Source: Chitinophagaceae bacterium
Lineage (GTDB): Bacteria; Bacteroidota; Bacteroidia; Chitinophagales; Chitinophagaceae
Length of the DNA stretch: 39,327 nt
Reading direction: 5' to 3'
NCBI GenBank assembly: GCA_016721085.1
Contig: JADKJI010000038.1
Location: 1-39,327 of the forward strand
Below are positions 17,527 through 25,888 of the stretch, piece by piece. How positions within the stretch are numbered: position 1 is the first letter of the stretch; every line of letters begins with the position of its first letter. The notes beneath the pieces are model-generated. The model made no database searches. It had not been told where the DNA came from and saw only the letters and a list, made by a program, of their open reading frames with translations. Position numbers and translations under genes: made by a program.

Positions 17527-17641
17527 CCATTAGTTTAATGGTTTAAAGTTTAAGGGTTTAAGAGTTTAAGGTTCTTACATTCGATTATTCATTTAGAATT
17601 TGAAAACCTTAAACCCTTAAACTTTAAACCTGTAACTTAAA
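17527..17641. repeat. Family B inverted arms
   Basis: GTTTAAAGTTTAAGGGTTTA on the left (about 17539-17573) is matched in reverse complement by CCTTAAACCCTTAAACTTTA on the right (about 17608-17632). A unique centre of about 35 bases separates them, so RNA from either strand could form a long hairpin between the permease and SMP-30 genes. Confidence 0.8.
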
Positions 17642-17655
17642 ACAAAAATAACACC

Positions 17656-18546
17656 ATGTATAAAATAACACTCTTCCTCATTCTCGCTCTCCTCGGTTGT
17701 TCAAGGAAGATGAACCCTGAGAAAGAATTCAATGGTTCTTTGTTCAAGGCAAAAGATTTAACGGCAGAAAATCTTTTTACCCGAAATATTGAAGGACCTG
17801 CAGTTGATGCTTCAGGAAATTTATTTGTGGTGAATTTTGAGAAAGATGGAACCATTGCGAAAGTTTTACCGGATGGGAAGGTGGAACTATATATTACTTT
17901 GCCAGGTAAAAGTATTGGTAATAGTATCCAGTTTAATAGTGCAGGGAATATGCTTGTTGCCGATTTCGCTGAGCATAATATTCTCGAAGTAAATACAGTC
18001 ATAAAAGAAGTATCGGTGTATTGTCACGATGATCGCTTTAATCAACCTAACGATATCTGCATCAGTAAAAAAGGAATTGTTTTTGCTTCTGATCCTAACT
18101 GGCAAAAACAAACGGGACAGATTTGGAAAATAGGGACTGATAAGAAAGCTGTTTTGCTAAAAGATAATATGGGCACCACAAATGGAATTTGCCTGAGTCC
18201 TGATAACAAGACACTGTATGTTAACGAGAGCATCCAAAAGAAAATATGGGCCTTTAGTATCGATGATAAAGGAAATATTAAGAGTCAGCGACTCTTTGCT
18301 GAATTCGCAGATTTCGGATTTGATGGAATGAAATGTGATATGCAGGGAAATTTATATGTGACAAGGTATGGAAAGGGGACAGTAGTGATTATCAATACTT
18401 CAGGGCAAATTGTAAGGGAAGTTGTATTGAAAGGGAAAGATGTTAGCAATATAACATTTGGTGGTAAGGATAATAAAACCTGTTTCGTTACCCTTCAAGA
18501 CAGGAAAGGAATGGAAATGTTTCGTACTGATATTCCAGGTAAATAA
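17656..18546 (+). CDS. SMP-30/gluconolactonase-like lipoprotein
   Basis: A lipoprotein signal (MYKITLFLILALLGC, Cys 15) precedes a six-bladed beta-propeller of SMP-30/LRE type. EGPAVDASGNLFVVNF, NSIQFNSAGNMLVADF, QPNDICIS, NGICLSPDNKTLYVNES and DGMKCDMQGNLYVT contain the usual Glu, Asn, Asn and Asp metal ligands. Relatives hydrolyse lactones such as gluconolactone; the substrate here is not deducible. At 296 residues it is of family length. It stands alone between repeats and the M43 protease gene. Confidence 0.85.
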   Translation: MYKITLFLILALLGCSRKMNPEKEFNGSLFKAKDLTAENLFTRNIEGPAVDASGNLFVVNFEKDGTIAKVLPDGKVELYITLPGKSIGNSIQFNSAGNMLVADFAEHNILEVNTVIKEVSVYCHDDRFNQPNDICISKKGIVFASDPNWQKQTGQIWKIGTDKKAVLLKDNMGTTNGICLSPDNKTLYVNESIQKKIWAFSIDDKGNIKSQRLFAEFADFGFDGMKCDMQGNLYVTRYGKGTVVIINTSGQIVREVVLKGKDVSNITFGGKDNKTCFVTLQDRKGMEMFRTDIPGK

Positions 18547-18548
18547 GT

Positions 18549-18607
18549 TATCTTTCTATACCATCATCTGAAAAACCAGCGCCCCTAAATACTCAAACTG
18601 CTGGTTT
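18549..18607 (+). promoter_or_regulatory. Possible promoter and start-adjacent hairpin before the M43 protease
   Basis: TATCTTTC (18549-18556) matches TAnnTTTG except the last base. AAACCAGC (18573-18580) pairs with GCTGGTTT (18600-18607), an 8-bp stem that ends exactly at the ATG and could occlude the start in mRNA. Confidence 0.3.
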
Positions 18608-20321
18608 ATGAAAAAAGTAATTTCCTTAATCCATCTGGCGGCATTCATCTTCATTTATTCTACTGATGCGAATGCACAAACAAAAATGCCTGTTTGTGGT
18701 TGGTCATTACCTGCAACTGATGCAAAATCTGTTTTCAAAAGACAGTTAGCCGATAAAAGGCTACGGCAATATATTGCCATGAATCAACAGCAGGATGCCG
18801 ATACTCTTTATACATTGCCGATTGTTGTTCATGTTATTCATACAGGTACAGCAATCGGATCTCCGGATAATCCAACAGATGCACAGATCAATGCAATGAT
18901 TCAATTATTGAATAACACCTGGCGAAAAGCCGGGACTCCTTATGGTGGAGCAGATATGAAAATTCAATTTCAGTTGGCTATTCGATCTCCTCAATGTGGA
19001 AGTACTTCTGGCATAAACAGGTTAAATGGTTCTTCAGTTACAAATTATAGTACTGGAGGAATTACAGCCAGTGGTTTTCCGGGAAGTGCTGATCAGGTTC
19101 TTGTAAAAAATCTTAGTCGATGGTCAAATACAGACTATATAAACATATGGATAGTTAACAAGATTGATGGAAGCAGTACCAATATTGGAGGATATGCCTA
19201 TTTCGCTCAATATAATGATGCTGCTATTGATGGGATTGTTTTGAATGCTTCTGTTGTGAATGGGACTAATAAAACCATATCCCATGAAATGGGTCATGTG
19301 TTTGAGCTGTATCATACTTTTTATGATGATGCATTTGAAACGAATTGTCCAAGGAGTTGATTCCTGCAATTTTTATGGTGACCGTGTTTGTGATACAGAA
19401 GGTAGTAAGGTTGAATTTTTTTGTAGCAACAATACGAATAGCTGTACAGGGTCTCCCTATACAATCGCCGACCCTCAGTATAATTATTCAACCCTGAATA
19501 ATTACATGAGTTATGCCGATTGTCCATGGATGTTTACAGAAGGACAAAAAGCCAGAGTACGCGCCGCATTGTTAGCTTTCCGTCCGGGATTGATAAACTC
19601 TGGTGCATTAACACCTCCTTCAGGAATTAGTCCGGCTGTGGCTTGCACTCCAACGGCTTCTTTCTCATTATCTCCTTATTATGGAATAGAACAGGTTGTA
19701 TTTAATACAATAAATGTGTATTCAAATTCAAGTCAGGGAGATAAATCATTTTATACAGACAGAACCTGTAACCAACAAACAGTGGTAGAGAAGGGAATGA
19801 CCTATTCTTTACAGATCATGGGTAGTTTTGCCAATCCACATACATTCAAAGCCTACCTTGACTATAATAATGATGGAGATTTCAATGATCCAGGTGAAAC
19901 CTTGCTTACTGATTACACAGATACTGCAAGGTCATCAATTACTATACCATCGAGTGGAATACAGACAGGAGTTCCCTTACGTTTAAGGGTAGTTGCTGAT
20001 AATCCTGCACCAGGGTATCCCACATTTCCAACTGCATGTTTGTTGAATGGCACAGCAGGAGAAGGGTCTGGACAAATTGAAGATTATTCTGTAATCGTTT
20101 CATCTGGTTCTATACAATCTATCGCAAGTGGTTTATGGAATAATCCTGGAACCTGGAACTGTAATTGCATACCAACCTATCTTGATCAGGTGAGTATAAA
20201 GAATGGCCATACCGTAACTGTAACGTCTGCTATGGGATTAATAGAGTGTTCCAGATTGATAATTGAAACTGGTGGTAGTTTTAATGTAAACTCTAATGGA
20301 CAATTCAAGCAGCGCAGATAA
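18608..20321 (+). CDS. Secreted M43 (pappalysin-like) zinc metalloprotease with GEVED-like domain, one frameshift
   Basis: A signal peptide (MKKVISLIHLAAFIFIYSTDANA) precedes an M43 catalytic domain with the zinc motif HEMGHVFELYH near residue 225 and the Met-turn NNYMSYADC. The frame stops at 19360 (NCPRS). Dropping one base in the CCAAGGAG stretch near 19355 continues into VDSCNFYGDRVCDTE, the GDxVxDT block of this family, and runs to 20321. After the protease come a GEVED-like domain (AYLDYNNDGDFNDPGET, GQIEDYSV) and a beta module (GLWNNPGTWNCNCIP, GHTVTV). A type IX secretion C-terminal domain is not evident. It probably acts outside the cell. Confidence 0.82.
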
Positions 20322-20328
20322 TAAAATA

Positions 20329-20610
20329 CTATAGAATAACAACTTCTTTAATCGTTCTTTCCCCGAGGGCTTCATTAACCCTTTTAATAATATTGTCTTT
20401 CTGGAATTGCAACTCCTGTTTCAACGGAGCCATATGGGTTGTGATATATAAAGTCTGTCCATGTATCTGAATCTTCTCAGTATACTTAGCAATGGTTTTC
20501 CCCATGATCTTCTCCCAAGCCTCTTCAATCTGAATGGCTTGTATTGAACCTTTTATCCTGCTTTTGTTCAGGAATTGTTGCATGGCGTCGCCGAGGGAGT
20601 ATTCGCTCAT
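20329..20610 (-). CDS. DUF721 (DciA-like) protein
   Basis: A 93-residue protein starting MSEYSLGDAMQQFL at 20610, with IEEAWEKIMGKTIAKYTEKIQIHGQTLYI and LKQELQFQKDNIIKRVNE, matching the DUF721 family. The family includes DciA, implicated in loading the replicative helicase in bacteria that lack DnaC; a similar role is inference. It lies downstream of recF on the same strand, the usual pairing, but a 200-base family B inverted repeat separates them. An in-frame ATG at 20634 upstream is less likely, because similarity begins at 20610. Confidence 0.8.
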   Translation of the reverse strand: MSEYSLGDAMQQFLNKSRIKGSIQAIQIEEAWEKIMGKTIAKYTEKIQIHGQTLYITTHMAPLKQELQFQKDNIIKRVNEALGERTIKEVVIL

Positions 20611-20633
20611 GGGGTGAAGGTAAGAAAAAGTCA

Positions 20634-20800
20634 AAAGTTAAAAGTTTAAAGTAAAAAGTTTCAGAGTTAACTTTAAGGGTTTAAGGTCGATCATCTTAAG
20701 TGAAAATTTTCGTCCTTTATAAACATTCATTAATTAGAGAACCTTAAACCCCTTAAACCTAAACTTTAAACCTATGAACCTTAAACCTTTAAACTTTTTA
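20634..20800. repeat. Family B inverted arms between recF and DUF721
   Basis: The left arm (about 20634-20690) has AAAGTTTAAAG and TTAAGGGTTTAAGG words. The right arm (about 20738-20800) carries their complements (CCTTAAACCCCTTAAACC, CCTTAAACCTTTAAAC). The centre of about 45 bases is unique AT-rich DNA. Confidence 0.8.
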
Positions 20801-20805
20801 CTCTG

Positions 20806-21888
20806 CTAAAGCTCCACCACCTGCATCGCCACCCCAGTCTTCTCAAACTGTTCTTTTATTCTTTCTGGGTGGGTATCGGTTATAAAAACCTGTCCATCGT
20901 TTTCGATACATACTTTTTGGAGTAGGTTATGCATTCTTTGTGCATCTAATTTTTCAAATACATCATCAAGTAAAAGGAGGGGAGCGAATCCATTGGCGGC
21001 GGCCAGTGTTTCCCATTCTGCCAGTTTCATAGCAAATAAGAGACTTTTTCTTTGTCCCTGGGAAGCCATCTGTTTAAAGGGTTGATCACCCATTTGTATC
21101 TGTATATCGTCTTTATGAATTCCGCAATTGGTTCTTTGTAAAAGGATATCCTTTTCCCTGTATTGTTTTAGTAATACGTCGAGAGATGTTTTGTGAAGTT
21201 GGCTTTCGTAATCCAATTTGATATTTTCTTCAATGCCAGCTATGTAAGTATAATTATCGATTATATGAGGCAGTAATAATTCGAGATGTTCTTTCCGTTT
21301 CTGGTAAATGTAATTGGCATGTTCGCATAATTGTTTATCGTAAACATCAAGCAATTGTGCATCAGTATGTCTTTTATCCACTATTCCTTTCAGGTAACCA
21401 TTCCTTTGCTGAAGTACTTTTGTATAACCAATCAGGTGTTGTAGGTAAATGGCATCTAGCTGCGAAACAAGGGCATCCAGATAGCGTCTTCTTTCTTCGC
21501 TGCCTCCGGTAATAATCTGTATATCATCAGGACAAATCATAACAGATGGAAAGCGACCGATATGTTTTGAGAGCTTTGTATAGGCTTCATCATTTACCAG
21601 GCATTCTTTTTTTCCTGTCTCTCTTAAGATGCACACAAAGGTTTCTGTCTTCCCATTTTTCTCAAAAGCGGCTTCCAGCCTAAATCCCATAGCTCCTTGT
21701 AAAACGGTTTGGGCATCTGATTTTGAGAAATAGCTTTTAGTAAAGCAACTGTAGTAAATAGCATCCAGCAAATTTGTCTTGCCAACCCCATTCTTACCAC
21801 AAATACCGATCAGCCTTTCCGTAAACTTGAATTTTACAGAAGGGTGGTTCTTGAACTGATAGAGTGATATGGAGTTGAGGCGGAACAA
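20806..21888 (-). CDS. recF: DNA replication/repair protein RecF
   Basis: RecF is an SMC-like ATPase that loads RecA at gaps. Visible motifs are Walker A GICGKNGVGKTN, the ABC signature SQGQRKSLLFAMKLAE, and Walker B LLLLDDVFEKLD near the C-terminus. The product is about 360 residues. Family similarity begins at FRLNSISLYQFKNH; no ATG is available there, so I place the start at TTG 21888. The frame stays open upstream to 22047, but that extension translates a family A repeat and crosses a promoter-like element, so it is not part of the protein. Confidence 0.88.
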   Translation of the reverse strand: MFRLNSISLYQFKNHPSVKFKFTERLIGICGKNGVGKTNLLDAIYYSCFTKSYFSKSDAQTVLQGAMGFRLEAAFEKNGKTETFVCILRETGKKECLVNDEAYTKLSKHIGRFPSVMICPDDIQIITGGSEERRRYLDALVSQLDAIYLQHLIGYTKVLQQRNGYLKGIVDKRHTDAQLLDVYDKQLCEHANYIYQKRKEHLELLLPHIIDNYTYIAGIEENIKLDYESQLHKTSLDVLLKQYREKDILLQRTNCGIHKDDIQIQMGDQPFKQMASQGQRKSLLFAMKLAEWETLAAANGFAPLLLLDDVFEKLDAQRMHNLLQKVCIENDGQVFITDTHPERIKEQFEKTGVAMQVVEL

Positions 21889-21903
21889 ATTGATGTTTAT
21901 GCT

Positions 21904-21911
21904 GCAAGATA
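21904..21911 (-). promoter_or_regulatory. -7-like element for recF
   Basis: On the minus strand TATCTTGC differs from TAnnTTTG at two bases. It sits 15 bases before the proposed TTG start and next to the end of the family A repeat. Confidence 0.3.
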
Positions 21912-21914
21912 AGG

Positions 21915-22085
21915 AGTTGGGGAGTCGGGAAGTCCGAAAGACCGAAAGTCCGAAGGGTTTGATTTTTGTGGTCTCTGATATTTGAGTCCGTTGCCTATGA
22001 GCTTTGGAGATACCGAATTTTAAGTCCGGAAGAAAATACAAATACAAGTAGGGGAGTTAGGTAGTAGGGAAGTAAGGAAGGAGGA
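21915..22085. repeat. Family A single arm upstream of recF
   Basis: AGTCGGGAAGTCCGAAAG words, GATATTTGAGTCCG, then GGAAGAAAATACAAATAC and AGTAGGGAAGTAAGGAAGG words occur in the same order as in the left arms at 2875 and 10604. No inverted partner arm follows. Confidence 0.8.
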
Positions 22086-22094
22086 AAGAAAGTA

Positions 22095-22400
22095 TTTAGT
22101 TTGGGATTCGCCCAACCCCGAAGGGGTTGAATAATAATGACCCCGGGTGCAACCCGGGGGACATAGGCTCAGGAAGTCGGGAGTAAAGTCCGAGGAAGCA
22201 AGTGGGGAGTAGGAAGGGGAAAGAAGTTTTAGTTTGGGATTCACCCAACCCTAAGGGGTGAGGTGCACCGAACCGGAAGTGAAGAGAAAAGTAGGGAAGT
22301 AAGGAAGGAGGAAAGAAGTTTTTGGATTCACCCAACCCCAAGGGTTGAATCACGATCCCGATGGTCAAGGGCAAGGAGGCAATCATTTATAATGAAAATT
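22095..22400. repeat. Three copies of an AACCCC-GAA-GGGGTT palindromic element
   Basis: The first copy has AACCCCGAAGGGGTT (22114-22128) followed by CCCCGGGTGCAACCCGGGG (22141-22159), two short perfect hairpins. Diverged copies starting ATTCACCCAACCC lie near 22240-22275 and 22325-22365, separated by AGTAGGGAAGTAAGG words. The remaining sequence to 22530 is A/C-rich with repeated AATCCCAGT-like words and no gene. Confidence 0.75.
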
Positions 22401-22531
22401 ATCCCAGAAATCTTCCCCTAAAATCCCAGCAAATCAAATAAATCCCTTCAATCCCAGTCCCAATCAAATAATTCCCCAAAATCCCCTCCCAAATCTCAGT
22501 AATCCCAGTTTTGAAATCGCGCTGAACCCCT

Positions 22532-22539
22532 TATCTTTG
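22532..22539 (+). promoter_or_regulatory. -7 element for pdhA, with possible -33
   Basis: TATCTTTG is an exact TAnnTTTG match. TTTG at 22510-22513 lies 18 bases upstream, near the expected -33 position. The GTG start follows at 22591. Confidence 0.6.
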
Positions 22540-22590
22540 CCCCCGCCAATGCCGGCCTTCGGCAAGCATAACACTCAAACTTTTTAGCCT

Positions 22591-23586
22591 GTGGCAACCC
22601 GATTTTCAAAAGAGACTTATTTGTACTGGTACGAGTTGATGTACCTGATACGTCAGTTTGAACTGATGGCGGAAGAAAAATACAAGATGGAAGGTAAAAT
22701 CCGTGGTTTCTTTCATGCCTATGTAGGACAGGAAGCTATTGCGGCAGGTTGTATGACCGCCACCCGTCTGGAAGATCCTTTTGTTACTGCCTACCGCGAC
22801 CATGGTCTGGCCCTCGCAAAAGGTATCAGTCCTGAGTCTTGCATGGCTGAACTCTACGGTAAAGCAACAGGATGTGCCAAAGGAAAGGGTGGAAGTATGC
22901 ACTTCTTCGGAAAAAGTGTTTTCTTTTTTGGTGGACATGGAATCGTAGGTGCTCAGATTGGAACTGGTGCTGGACTGGCATTTGCTGAAAAATACAAGGG
23001 TACCGATAACGTGGCTTTAGCGTTTTTTGGAGATGGTGCTGCCCGTCAGGGTATGTTGCATGAAACATTCAACATTGCCATGACCTGGAAATTACCAGTG
23101 ATCTTTATTTGCGAGAACAACAACTATGCGATGGGTACATCTATAGAGCGTACCAGTAACGTAGTAGATATATACAAACTGGCGGATGCGTATGAAATGC
23201 CAGCCGATTCAATCGATGGTATGAGTGCAGAAGCCGTTCATGATGGTGTGGCGCGTGCTGTAAAGCGCGCCCGTGAGGGAGATGGACCAACCCTTATTGA
23301 ATTGAAAACATACCGTTATAAAGGTCACTCTATTTCTGATCCTCAGAAATATCGTACTAAGGATGAAGTAGAAGAATATAAGCAGAGAGATCCTATTCAG
23401 ATGGTTCTTAAAACTATACTCGATAACAATTTTGCTTCTCAGTCAGAAATCGATGCCATCAATAAAAGGGTGAATGATAAAGTGATTGAGTCAGTGAAGT
23501 TTGCAGAAGAGAGTCCTTGGCCAAATGATGATGAAGTGTTGAAGGATATTGTTATGGAAGAGAATTATCCATTCATTGTTGACTAA
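22591..23586 (+). CDS. pdhA: Pyruvate dehydrogenase E1 component, alpha subunit
   Basis: The 331-residue protein is a thiamine-diphosphate-dependent E1 alpha subunit. It has FFHAYVGQEAIAAG, YRDHGLALAKG, KGKGGSMHFFGK, the ThDP-binding motif GDGAARQGMLHETFNIA with CENNNYAMGT about 30 residues later, and the phosphorylation-loop-like YRYKGHSISDPQKYR. With E1 beta (not in the window) it decarboxylates pyruvate and acetylates E2. The start is GTG 22591 (MATRFSKETYLYWYELM), as in relatives. The next gene follows after 64 bases. Confidence 0.93.
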   Translation: MATRFSKETYLYWYELMYLIRQFELMAEEKYKMEGKIRGFFHAYVGQEAIAAGCMTATRLEDPFVTAYRDHGLALAKGISPESCMAELYGKATGCAKGKGGSMHFFGKSVFFFGGHGIVGAQIGTGAGLAFAEKYKGTDNVALAFFGDGAARQGMLHETFNIAMTWKLPVIFICENNNYAMGTSIERTSNVVDIYKLADAYEMPADSIDGMSAEAVHDGVARAVKRAREGDGPTLIELKTYRYKGHSISDPQKYRTKDEVEEYKQRDPIQMVLKTILDNNFASQSEIDAINKRVNDKVIESVKFAEESPWPNDDEVLKDIVMEENYPFIVD

Positions 23587-23650
23587 TCAATTTTTAGTTT
23601 AAGTAATAAGTTAAAACAGGGGCAACCCTAAAAAGATCAAAAAAACACAC

Positions 23651-24346
23651 ATGGCAACTGAAGAGAAGCAACCAGAAGTTATCGTAAAAGCAACAGAAGA
23701 AAAGGTGGTTGAAAAGACCCAGCAATTCTGGAGTAAGAACAGTAAACTCGTTACTGGAGTTATATTGGCTGCAATTATTTTAGTTGGTGGCTACTATGCT
23801 TATGATACTTATTTTAAAGCACCAGCAGAATTGGAAGCAAATGAAGCGATCTGGCCATCTGAGAAGGCATATCGTACAGATTCATTCCAACTGGCTTTGA
23901 ATGGTGACGGTACCAAAAACAATATCGGTCTGCTGAAAGTTATCAGCAAACATGGTAGCACTAAAGCTGGTAACCTGGCAAATTTCTATGCTGGTATCTG
24001 TTATCTGCAAACAGGCGATTTCAACAATGCTATAAAGTATCTTGAAGCATATTCTCCAAAAGATCCAGAATCCAAATTAAGGGCTTTAGGTTCTTTAGGT
24101 GATGCTTATGCTGAATCAGGTAAGAACGATCAGGCTGTAGCAAATTACAAGAAAGCTACTGAGGCCTTCATTACCGATGAAGCCAATACTTCAGAATATC
24201 TTTTCCGTTTAGGTCAGTTATATGATAAGATGGGTAAGTCAAAAGAAGCTATTGAAGCATTCACAAGCTTGAAAGAGAAATTCCCTCTGTCGCTCAGAAT
24301 GGGTGAAACAGATAAATACCTGGCAAAACTGGGTGAAACAAAATAA
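23651..24346 (+). CDS. Tetratricopeptide-repeat membrane protein
   Basis: A short charged N-terminus is followed by one membrane segment (LVTGVILAAIILVGGYYAYDTYF, about residues 32-54). A TPR domain follows with units such as LANFYAGICYLQTGDFNNAIKYLEAY, ALGSLGDAYAESGKNDQAVANYKKA and LFRLGQLYDKMGKSKEAIEAFTSL. It has the topology of YfgM-like proteins, with repeats probably outside the cytoplasm; partners are unknown. The ribH start follows three bases after its stop, an arrangement pointing to one transcript. Confidence 0.82.
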   Translation: MATEEKQPEVIVKATEEKVVEKTQQFWSKNSKLVTGVILAAIILVGGYYAYDTYFKAPAELEANEAIWPSEKAYRTDSFQLALNGDGTKNNIGLLKVISKHGSTKAGNLANFYAGICYLQTGDFNNAIKYLEAYSPKDPESKLRALGSLGDAYAESGKNDQAVANYKKATEAFITDEANTSEYLFRLGQLYDKMGKSKEAIEAFTSLKEKFPLSLRMGETDKYLAKLGETK

Positions 24347-24349
24347 TGG

Positions 24350-24853
24350 ATGGCAGCAATTAATAATAGTAGTTTATTGCAAATAGATACAGGCATTCTG
24401 AAAAAGGATGCCTGTATTGTTATAGTACGTACTGAATGGAATAATGCCGTAGTGGATGAATTGGAGGCCGGATGTGTAAAGGCGCTGGAAGCTATGGGCT
24501 TGTTGAAACTAGAAGTTTTAAGAGTTCCAGGTGCTTTTGAGATTCCTTTCGCCATTAAGCATTGCTGGGAGCATTCAAAAAAGAAAAATAAGCCCGATGC
24601 CTTTATTGCTTTAGGTTGTATAATCAGAGGAGATACTCCTCACTTTGATTATGTATGTAAAGCGGTTACTGATGGTGTGGTTCAATTGAATCTTCAATTG
24701 CCGGTTCCTACTATTTTTGGGGTGTTGACAGTAGATAACCAGCAACAGGCTGATGAAAGAATCGGTGGAGTACATGGACATAAGGGAGAAGAAGCTGCTA
24801 TAACAGCAGTAAAAATGATAGCGCTCGCAACATCTCTGAAGAAAAAATTGTAA
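24350..24853 (+). CDS. ribH: 6,7-dimethyl-8-ribityllumazine synthase
   Basis: RibH condenses 5-amino-6-ribitylaminouracil with dihydroxybutanone phosphate, the penultimate step of riboflavin synthesis, in an icosahedral or pentameric shell. Diagnostic motifs are RTEWNNAVVDELEAG, VPGAFEIPFAIK, ALGCIIRGDTPHFDYVCKAV (with the catalytic His) and PTIFGVLTVDNQQQADER. The 167-residue length is normal. It is probably co-transcribed with the TPR gene before it and the LutA-like gene 11 bases after it. Confidence 0.95.
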   Translation: MAAINNSSLLQIDTGILKKDACIVIVRTEWNNAVVDELEAGCVKALEAMGLLKLEVLRVPGAFEIPFAIKHCWEHSKKKNKPDAFIALGCIIRGDTPHFDYVCKAVTDGVVQLNLQLPVPTIFGVLTVDNQQQADERIGGVHGHKGEEAAITAVKMIALATSLKKKL

Positions 24854-24864
24854 TACCTAATTTC

Positions 24865-25584
24865 ATGAACGTTCAGATTTTTATTCCCTGTTTTGTTGAT
24901 CAGGTTTTTCCTCAGACAGCTTTCAATATGGTTAAAGTGTTGGAAAAGCTTGGCTGTGAAGTTCATTATAATACCGATCAAACATGTTGCGGACAACCAG
25001 CTTTTAACGCAGGATTCAGAGATGAAGCAAAAGAAGTGTGTACTAAATTTATAAAAGATTTCAGAGGGACAGATTATATAGTAGCACCAAGTGCTTCTTG
25101 TGTAGGGTTTGTGAGAAACTATTATCCTACACTATTCGATAATTCATCCTATCATAATGAGGTGAAGGAATTACAACAACGAACTTTTGAATTTTCTGAA
25201 TTCCTGGTAAAGGTTCTTAAGGTTGAAGATGTTGGTGCCACTTTTAATGCAAAAGCAACTTATCATGATAGTTGCGCGGGATTAAGGGAATGTCATATAA
25301 AGACCGAGCCGCGTTTATTACTTTCCCATGTAAAAGGGTTGGAATTGGTAGAGATGGACGATGTGGAGACCTGTTGCGGATTTGGTGGAACATTCGCTGT
25401 AAAATTCGGACCTATATCAGCTGGTATGGGAGATCAGAAAGCTACTAATGCGGCTAAGACAGGTGCTGATTGTATTATTTCAACTGACCTTTCTTGTTTG
25501 ATGCATATTGATGGGGTGATAAGGAAGAAAGAACTTTCTCTTCAGACATTTCACCTGGCCGATGTTCTTGCCAGTGGATGGTGA
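24865..25584 (+). CDS. lutA: (Fe-S)-binding protein, LutA/YkgE type
   Basis: The 239-residue protein has two CCG domains with heterodisulfide-reductase-like cysteine motifs: CCGQPAFNAG with an upstream IPCFVD near the N-terminus, and YHDSCAGLR followed by CCGFGGTFAVKFGPIS. This matches LutA, the small iron-sulphur subunit of the L-lactate oxidation complex LutABC. LutB and LutC are not adjacent; the next 300 bases are repeats. The lactate role is therefore assigned by family only. Confidence 0.85.
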   Translation: MNVQIFIPCFVDQVFPQTAFNMVKVLEKLGCEVHYNTDQTCCGQPAFNAGFRDEAKEVCTKFIKDFRGTDYIVAPSASCVGFVRNYYPTLFDNSSYHNEVKELQQRTFEFSEFLVKVLKVEDVGATFNAKATYHDSCAGLRECHIKTEPRLLLSHVKGLELVEMDDVETCCGFGGTFAVKFGPISAGMGDQKATNAAKTGADCIISTDLSCLMHIDGVIRKKELSLQTFHLADVLASGW

Positions 25585-25830
25585 TTTTTGGGAGAGTCCG
25601 GAAGTCCGGGACGTTTGATTTTTGGAGAGAATGATTTAATAGTCCGGAAGTCCGTAGCGTTTGAATTTTGGAGTTTAAGATATTTAAGTCCGTGGCGTTT
25701 GATTATTGAAGAGAATGTTTGTATAGACCGGAACTCGGGAAGTCTGAAAGGCCGAAAGAAGCGTAAAAAGACAAATTGGGAATTTGATGATTTTCAAATT
25801 TTCAAATCATCAAATTTTCAAATTTCACCA
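25585..25830. repeat. Family A fragment plus family D words
   Basis: From one base after the lutA stop, AGTCCGGAAGTCCG words alternate with GCGTTTGAATTTTGGAG and TATTTAAGTCCG to about 25760. TTTTCAAA words follow (about 25795-25830). No GGAAGAAAATACAAATAC core or inverted partner is present. An open frame across this stretch is only translated repeat. Confidence 0.75.
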
Positions 25831-25852
25831 AAGAAAGTATGTTATAAAACAA

Positions 25853-25876
25853 GAAGGCCCCGGAATCGGGGCCTTC
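25853..25876. terminator. Hairpin terminator between lutA and the fasciclin gene
   Basis: A perfect 10-bp stem GAAGGCCCCG / CGGGGCCTTC with GAAT loop lies 12 bases past the fasciclin stop. It can serve both converging genes, although T tracts are weak. Confidence 0.7.
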
Positions 25877-25888
25877 GTATTGGAGCTT

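Noticed and set aside
22020..22386. Two overlapping minus-strand open frames upstream of recF
   Set aside because: They consist of family A words and the AACCCC palindromes; no domain, and they have no promoter of their own.
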